From the NCBI GenBank assembly GCA_029265355.1, contig JAJUJL010000012.1, forward strand, positions 85,380-149,379: a DNA stretch of 64,000 nt. Reading direction: 5' to 3'. A program made the position numbers and the translations under genes. This document shows positions 60,201 to 64,000 of this stretch, one piece after another. The notes beneath the pieces are model-generated. The model did no database searches, was not told the DNA's origin, and was given only the letters and a program-made list of their open reading frames with translations. Each line of letters starts with the position of its first letter. Position 1 is the stretch's first letter. Source of the stretch: Chloroflexota bacterium (GTDB taxonomy: Bacteria > Chloroflexota > Anaerolineae > Anaerolineales > UBA4823).

Positions 60201-62483
60201 CTCGATCACAATGTGGCAACCGGCACCGACAGCGCCCCGCTCTTCAACCCTGCCTATGACTGGTCGGATGCCATCGCCCGCCTGAAGGGCGTTGCCATCC
60301 TGCAAATGACCCTGCCCGGCGCGCCCACCATCTACTACGGCGACGAGGTCGGGTTGGTTGGACCGGTAGCGTACGATGGCTCCACCTGGCAGGACGATCC
60401 TTACAACCGCCAGCCCTTCCCCTGGCTGGACGAGACCGGCGCGCCCTTCTACACCCACCTGCAGACCGCCGGCGGGCAGAACGACCTGCGCAACCACTAT
60501 AAACTGCTGACCACCGCCCGCAATACTCACCCAGCGCTGCGCACCGGCAGCTTCGACACCTTGCTGGTCGACGATGCCAACAATGTCTATGCCTATGGAC
60601 GCAAGCTGGCGGATAACAGCGACGCCGCCGTGGTGATCGTTAACCGCAAGACCGTCTCGCAAACCGTGAGCGTGGACTTAAGCGGTTACCTGCCGTATGG
60701 CGCTGAGCTGCGCAACGTCCTGGACGGCAATGCGCCTTATGCCATCAGCCCGGCTGGCTTGATCACCCTCGACGTGCCCGGTATGAGCGGCGCGGTGCTG
60801 GTGCTGAATGCCCCGGCAGAGGATGCGCCCGATGCGCCCACTAATCTGGCGGTGACCGCTGAACGCGCCACGGAGCTTGACCTGAGCTGGACCGCCTCGG
60901 CTGGCGCTACCAGCTACGATTTGTACCGCAGCCTGCTTTCCGGCGGCGGCTACCAATGGATTACCAATACCGTTGGCACGACTTACACCGATAGCGGCCT
61001 CACCACCGGCGTCGATTACTACTATGTGGTGGTTGCCGTGGATGACGCCACCGGTTTGGTGTCTGGTTATTCCAATGAAGCCGCTGGCTTGCCACACTAC
61101 CTGATCGGTTGGGCCAACACGCAGTGGCCGCCGACCATCAACCACACCATCGGCATCACACCCACCGAGAACATCTACGGGCAGGTGTGGATCGATGGCG
61201 TCACATCTTCTCCTGGCGCTACGCCCGGCTTGTGGGCCCAGGTGGGCTACGGGCCAGTGGGCAGCCAGCCGATCACCTGGACGCACTGGACAACAACGGT
61301 CTTCAATGCCCAGGTTGGCAATAACGATGAGTTCAAGGGGCAGTTGACGCCGGAAGAAGTGGGCACTTTCAACTACCTGTATCGCTACTCCACCACCGGC
61401 GGGCGCGATTGGGTGTACGCCGACTTCAACGGCCCGTTCACCGGTACGCCGCCCAACCCGGGTGTGCTGACCGTCAACGCCTCCACCGATACCACCGCCC
61501 CGCAGACGCCGCTCAACCTGGCAGTGACCGATTGGGACACGACCTTCATCGAGCTGCAGTGGAGCCCGGTGACCGGCGACCCGACCCTCTACGCTTACGA
61601 TATGTATCGCTCCGAGATCAGCGGAACAATCGGCGTAAAAGTTGGCCGCATCCTGGCGCCGACCACCGTCTTCACCGACACAACGGTGGTGGGCGGTGTA
61701 CCTTACTACTATCACGTCCAGGCCCTGGATACCAGCTTCAACCGGTCTGGCTACTCCAACCAGGCTGAGGGCATTGCTGAAGCCAAGCTGGTGGATGTCA
61801 CCTTCCGCCTGCGCGTGCCCGATTACTCGCCTGGTACGGTCTACATCGCCGGCAACCTGCCCGGCATGCCGCAGTGGAACCCCGGCGCCACGCCCATGAC
61901 CAAAGTGTCTGATAACCCGGATATCTGGGAGATCACGATGAGCCTGCCGGATGGCACGGTAGGCGAGTACAAGTTCACGCGTGGCAGTTGGGAAACCGTC
62001 GAACAGTGGGGCACGATCACGGGCCTGGCCAACCGTCACCTCACGGTGGATTACGGCACAACCGGCCTGCAGCTCGTGGACCTGACTGCCACCGACTGGG
62101 GCACCGGTTCCGATGAAACCAAAGCGGTGCAGTTGTGGCGCGACCCGCTGGTAGTGGCTTACAGCCCGGCCGACGGCGCTGATAACCAGCCCTACACCAG
62201 CACCATCCAGGTCACCTGGAGCGAGCCCATGCCAGCCAACACCGACTTTGTGGTTGAATCGCCCACGGGTGTGATTTCTGGCACGTTCGCCTACGATGCG
62301 GTGAGCTACACGGTCACCTTCACCCCGGCGACCTGGTTGCCGGGCTACACAACCTACACCATCACGGTTGCCGGCAAGACCGACTCTGGCGGCGATGTGC
62401 AGCAGGTGCCCACCGTGTGGAGCTTCAAGACCGAGTTCTACACGATCCTGCCGCTGATGTTCAAAGGCAGCACCTTGCCTTAG
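57279..62483 (+). CDS. Secreted modular GH13 amylopullulanase-type enzyme
   Basis: A 1734-residue exported enzyme. Signal peptide to about residue 30. Residues 40-460: four X25-like starch-binding-type modules in an A-B-A-B order, each opening with GDFQGWNN or SFQGWNN. About 480-590: an N-terminal Ig-like domain. About 600-1060: GH13 barrel with GVFNHTSSD, nucleophile Asp846 (GWRLDVGGD), acid/base Glu883 (VGEEWGN) and Asp967 (GSHDTNR), as in neopullulanase/amylopullulanase types. Then an FN3 domain (1185-1275), an unassigned module (1280-1400), a second FN3, a CBM20-like domain (1505-1610), a Big_5-type Ig domain and a tail YTILPLMFKG. It should cleave starch, pullulan or glycogen outside the cell. 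A GGAGAAG site precedes the ATG. Confidence 0.93.
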   Translation: MQTKINRMIRTAISFVALLGLLAPGVQPIQAAPGAQASASPLAPLAPSATLWCLAGDFQGWNNASTPLFDDGTNGDLVPNDGVFSLDYPVATAGKHEWKAVECGNWALAYPGQNAWFFTAAADQTVKFTFDTNNHAADAGLDYLPAQFIVNTYFDALPASFTAVGDFQGWNNANPATLMAPVGNGFYYLKYAIATPGTYQAKVAHTGFWDEQYGADGRSVNAATLSFTTSVANEEVIFLLDTNTARLYIGANGSPVAGNWCAAGSFQGWNNSSTPLYDDGTNGDLVGGDGVFSRDVTIATAGRYEWKAVECGNWSVAYPAQNAWLNTGITDQVVKITFDTNNHAADAGLDWLPAQYIVNAWDTLPASFTAVGDFQGWNNANPATLMADLDHGLHYLGYPVASPGSYIGKVTTTGAWDAFGADGRSIDAANVPFQVFTANDVVRFLLDTTSGRLAIYAPPAGGAAHDNNIFWNDLGHNSRDALFRTPGGPVPTNTSVKLRLRAASGDLTEAKVRLWNDRLNQQSFLPMSIVADDGTYEWWEASVPASAVPTVYWYRFIAIDGTATAYYEDDAARTGGWGQTFGSSPDYSWQLTVYDPAFQTPDWVKDAIIYQIFPDRFRDGDPANNTPAGTFFYDEPGGTIVRSNTSDWNTYICDPRDVNDCPGTYSKNFYGGDLAGLIDQLDYLQSLGVNTIYLNPIFESPSNHKYDTTDYSLIDDNFGDLTLFQTLATEADTRGMHIILDGVFNHTSSDSKYFDRYGRYPEVGACESQDSPYRGWYYFTDVTPGTGPCVGSDGTPNAARYESWFGFDSLPKLQANNAEVRDLIWNGGPNSIARYWMQWADGWRLDVGGDVDPGTLNDPTNDYWEGFRLAIHMTNPDAYIVGEEWGNASSWTLGGEWDATMNYQYSSAMLGFWRDTLFTDNDHNSGSSAGPLTPLTPSALDERLHNWKERYAPEAYYAMMNLLGSHDTNRPLFMLDHNVATGTDSAPLFNPAYDWSDAIARLKGVAILQMTLPGAPTIYYGDEVGLVGPVAYDGSTWQDDPYNRQPFPWLDETGAPFYTHLQTAGGQNDLRNHYKLLTTARNTHPALRTGSFDTLLVDDANNVYAYGRKLADNSDAAVVIVNRKTVSQTVSVDLSGYLPYGAELRNVLDGNAPYAISPAGLITLDVPGMSGAVLVLNAPAEDAPDAPTNLAVTAERATELDLSWTASAGATSYDLYRSLLSGGGYQWITNTVGTTYTDSGLTTGVDYYYVVVAVDDATGLVSGYSNEAAGLPHYLIGWANTQWPPTINHTIGITPTENIYGQVWIDGVTSSPGATPGLWAQVGYGPVGSQPITWTHWTTTVFNAQVGNNDEFKGQLTPEEVGTFNYLYRYSTTGGRDWVYADFNGPFTGTPPNPGVLTVNASTDTTAPQTPLNLAVTDWDTTFIELQWSPVTGDPTLYAYDMYRSEISGTIGVKVGRILAPTTVFTDTTVVGGVPYYYHVQALDTSFNRSGYSNQAEGIAEAKLVDVTFRLRVPDYSPGTVYIAGNLPGMPQWNPGATPMTKVSDNPDIWEITMSLPDGTVGEYKFTRGSWETVEQWGTITGLANRHLTVDYGTTGLQLVDLTATDWGTGSDETKAVQLWRDPLVVAYSPADGADNQPYTSTIQVTWSEPMPANTDFVVESPTGVISGTFAYDAVSYTVTFTPATWLPGYTTYTITVAGKTDSGGDVQQVPTVWSFKTEFYTILPLMFKGSTLP

Positions 62484-62517
62484 AGACGCGCCGCTGATCC
62501 AGGCGTTCCCTGATTAA

Positions 62518-62554
62518 AAACAGCCCTCCTTCTCAAATGGAAGGAGGGCTGTTT
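62518..62554 (+). terminator. Terminator of the amylolytic gene
   Basis: AAACAGCCCTCCTT / AAGGAGGGCTGTTT, a 14-bp perfect stem with a 9-base loop. Confidence 0.88.
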
Positions 62555-62565
62555 CCTGGCATGTA

Positions 62566-62586
62566 GGGCAAGCTGTCAGCTTGCTC
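62566..62586. repeat. Palindrome of the GTAGG-type family, third copy
   Basis: TAGGGCAAGCTGTCAGCTTGCTCC, nearly identical to the hairpin at 56708-56728; placed right after the terminator. Confidence 0.75.
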
Positions 62587-62626
62587 CGCCATGGACGAGC
62601 CAGCGGCCTGGTGTTTTACGGACAAG

Positions 62627-63628
62627 CTAACCGCTTGTCATGCTCCGCAGCAGCGCCTGGCGCTCCTCATCCGTCAGGAAGGCCACCTGCAAGGCGTTGC
62701 GCTGCGCCTGGCGGATCTCGTCGGGGGTAAGGCCTGCGGCGGGGGCTGCTACCTCGTATTCATAGGGCAATGTAATTGCGGAAATTCCAGGGTCGTCGGT
62801 ATTGAGTGTCGCCAGCAGCCCGCGCTGCAGGAACTGGCGCATGGGGTGACTGGCGTAATCCGGCACCGTGCTGGTTTGCACGTTGCTGGTCAGGTTGGCC
62901 TCGATGCCGGTGCCTCGTTCTGCCAGAAGAGCCATCAGAGCCGGGTCCTCCACGGCGTGTACGGCGTGTCCCAGGCGGTCGGCGCCCAGCTCGAGCACAG
63001 CCTGGCGCACACTGTGCGGTCCGGCAGACTCGCCGGCGTGAATCGTTATCCGCAGCCCGGCTTCGCGCGCCTGGCGGATGTGCGCCACGAATAGCTCGCC
63101 GGGGAAATTGGCCTCGTCGCCGGCCAGGTCAATGGCAGCCAGGTGGTCGCGAAATTTGAGCAACGCCTCCAGCTCTTTCCAGGCAGTCTCCGGGCCGTAT
63201 GTGCGGCTGAGGATGCCAATCAGCTTGACCGGTGTACCGGTATGGCGCACTCCCGCCCGCACACCATCGATGACCGCTTCCATCACACCCTGCGGGTCCA
63301 GGTGATGCGGCTCAGACATAAACCAAGGACTGAAGCGCAGCTCAGCGTAATGGATGCCCTCCCGCCCCAGGTCTTCTACGTTTTCATAAGCGATGCGCCA
63401 GCAAGCGTCATAATCCACCAGCACACCCACCATCCACTTGAACTTAGCGATGAAAGCCATTACCCCGGGCTGCGGCTCGGTGATCTGTACGTGCGGGCGC
63501 AGGCTTTCGACATCCCAGGCTGGCAGCGGCAGGTTGTGCTGGCGTCCCAGTTCCAGGATGGTTTCCAGGCGCACGCTGCCATCCAGGTGGCGGTGTAAGT
63601 CGATCAGAGGTAGAGATGGGTCAATCAT
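62627..63628 (-). CDS. add: Adenosine deaminase
   Basis: A 333-residue metal-dependent hydrolase. Zinc ligands His12 and His14 (DLHRHLDGS), the HAGESAGPHS motif with the catalytic Glu, DRLGHAVHAVED and NTDDPGIS with the metal Asp. It deaminates adenosine, or deoxyadenosine, to inosine in purine salvage. The gene stands alone; an AAGGAT ribosome site and a TATAAT at 63649-63654 (minus strand, 20 bases before the ATG) lie upstream, so unlike several other genes it has a short leader. Confidence 0.93.
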   Translation of the reverse strand: MIDPSLPLIDLHRHLDGSVRLETILELGRQHNLPLPAWDVESLRPHVQITEPQPGVMAFIAKFKWMVGVLVDYDACWRIAYENVEDLGREGIHYAELRFSPWFMSEPHHLDPQGVMEAVIDGVRAGVRHTGTPVKLIGILSRTYGPETAWKELEALLKFRDHLAAIDLAGDEANFPGELFVAHIRQAREAGLRITIHAGESAGPHSVRQAVLELGADRLGHAVHAVEDPALMALLAERGTGIEANLTSNVQTSTVPDYASHPMRQFLQRGLLATLNTDDPGISAITLPYEYEVAAPAAGLTPDEIRQAQRNALQVAFLTDEERQALLRSMTSG

Positions 63629-63715
63629 GGAAGCATCCTTTATGATATATTATAAGCAAATTGGGGATGATGGGTGTGCTGCCACACACGCCATCCCCAA
63701 ATGCAGGAGGATGCT

Positions 63716-63934
63716 ATGAATCGCTTTTTCAGTTTTGTGTCTGGGGCATTGCTCGGCGCAGTCGTGGGTGCAACGCTGGCATTGCTGTTGACGCCGACCT
63801 CTGGCGATGATCTGCTGGCGCGTATCGAAGACCGCACCAGCTATATACGCGAAGAGGTGCGCAAAGCAGCCGCCAGCCGCCGGGCAGAATTGGAAAGCCA
63901 GTTGGCTGATCTGCGCAAACCCCGCCAGGCTTGA
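63716..63934 (+). CDS. Small YtxH-like membrane protein
   Basis: A 72-residue protein. After MNRFFSF comes one membrane helix with small residues (GALLGAVVGATLALLLTPTSG), then a charged helical tail (ARIEDRTSYIREEVRKAAASRRAELESQL). This is the YtxH layout, seen in stress-related small membrane proteins. The ATG at 63716 has an AGGAGG site; a longer frame from 63674 overlaps it. Divergent from the adenosine deaminase gene. Confidence 0.83.
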   Translation: MNRFFSFVSGALLGAVVGATLALLLTPTSGDDLLARIEDRTSYIREEVRKAAASRRAELESQLADLRKPRQA

Positions 63935-63954
63935 AATTCACCTATTATGGTCTA

Positions 63955-64000
63955 TTGGGGGTTGTGTTGGGGGGCGGAGCCGCCCCACACAACCCCCCAA
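63955..64000. terminator. GC-rich palindrome at the right edge
   Basis: TTGGGGGTTGTGT pairs with ACACAACCCCCCAA around an inner GGGGCGG-AG-CCGCCCC stem. It may end the YtxH-like gene or belong to a dispersed repeat; the window stops before any T tract. Confidence 0.65.

Overview
The window looks like chromosome of a member of the phylum Chloroflexota, most likely class Anaerolineae. This is an inference from gene content, not from a marker gene: no rRNA or tRNA gene was seen. The signs are GC-rich DNA; surface lipoproteins with long Thr/Pro/Ala linkers; LysM, SH3 and NBR1-Ig-like domain proteins; DUF5671 membrane protein; secreted beta-helix and amylolytic proteins that end in a short hydrophobic LP motif; and many genes whose TATAAT box lies only 6-7 bases before the start codon.

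Layout. 1-1.5 kb: a lipoprotein cut by the left edge and a trans-aconitate-type methyltransferase. 1.8-4.9 kb: two paralogous secreted multiheme c-type cytochrome candidates with 24 and 19 CxxCH motifs. 5-9.3 kb: a GH31 glucosidase, a zinc alcohol dehydrogenase with a small partner, and a tiny glycine-rich membrane peptide. 9.6-17.5 kb: an MFS exporter, a membrane-anchored DsbA-like protein, a DUF1786 protein, a HTH/PBP-like regulator, a three-gene unit (PDZ serine protease, second serine protease, LuxR-type regulator with a degenerate receiver) and a CoA-binding protein. 17.5-25.7 kb: a FAD oxidoreductase with a flippase-like membrane protein, a TolB-like propeller protein with a redoxin, a berberine-bridge-type oxidase, PanE and a LysM protein. 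25.8-31.8 kb (minus strand): three related lipoproteins, QueG and a CapA-type lipoprotein. 32.1-37.1 kb: a secreted trypsin-like protease and a 1100-residue beta-helix protein. 37.2-43 kb: MiaB, a TipA-type MerR regulator, methylmalonyl-CoA mutase catalytic subunit and epimerase, and a membrane protein flanked by an inverted 88-bp repeat. 43-56.3 kb (mostly minus strand): DUF5671 protein, glutamate dehydrogenase, the GatCAB amidotransferase split into gatB and gatC-gatA, an aminotransferase, a sugar nucleotidyltransferase, an M3 peptidase, an iron alcohol dehydrogenase and a small monooxygenase-fold protein. 56.3-64 kb: an RHS pseudogene remnant, a giant modular GH13 amylolytic enzyme, adenosine deaminase and a YtxH-like protein.

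Functionally the window suggests a heterotroph that degrades alpha-glucans outside the cell (GH13) and perhaps inside (GH31), handles propionate-type carbon through methylmalonyl-CoA, makes Gln/Asn-tRNA by transamidation, and carries a large exported redox and surface apparatus. Gene-poor gaps hold several families of dispersed palindromic repeats. No prophage, transposase, CRISPR array or complete mobile element was found.
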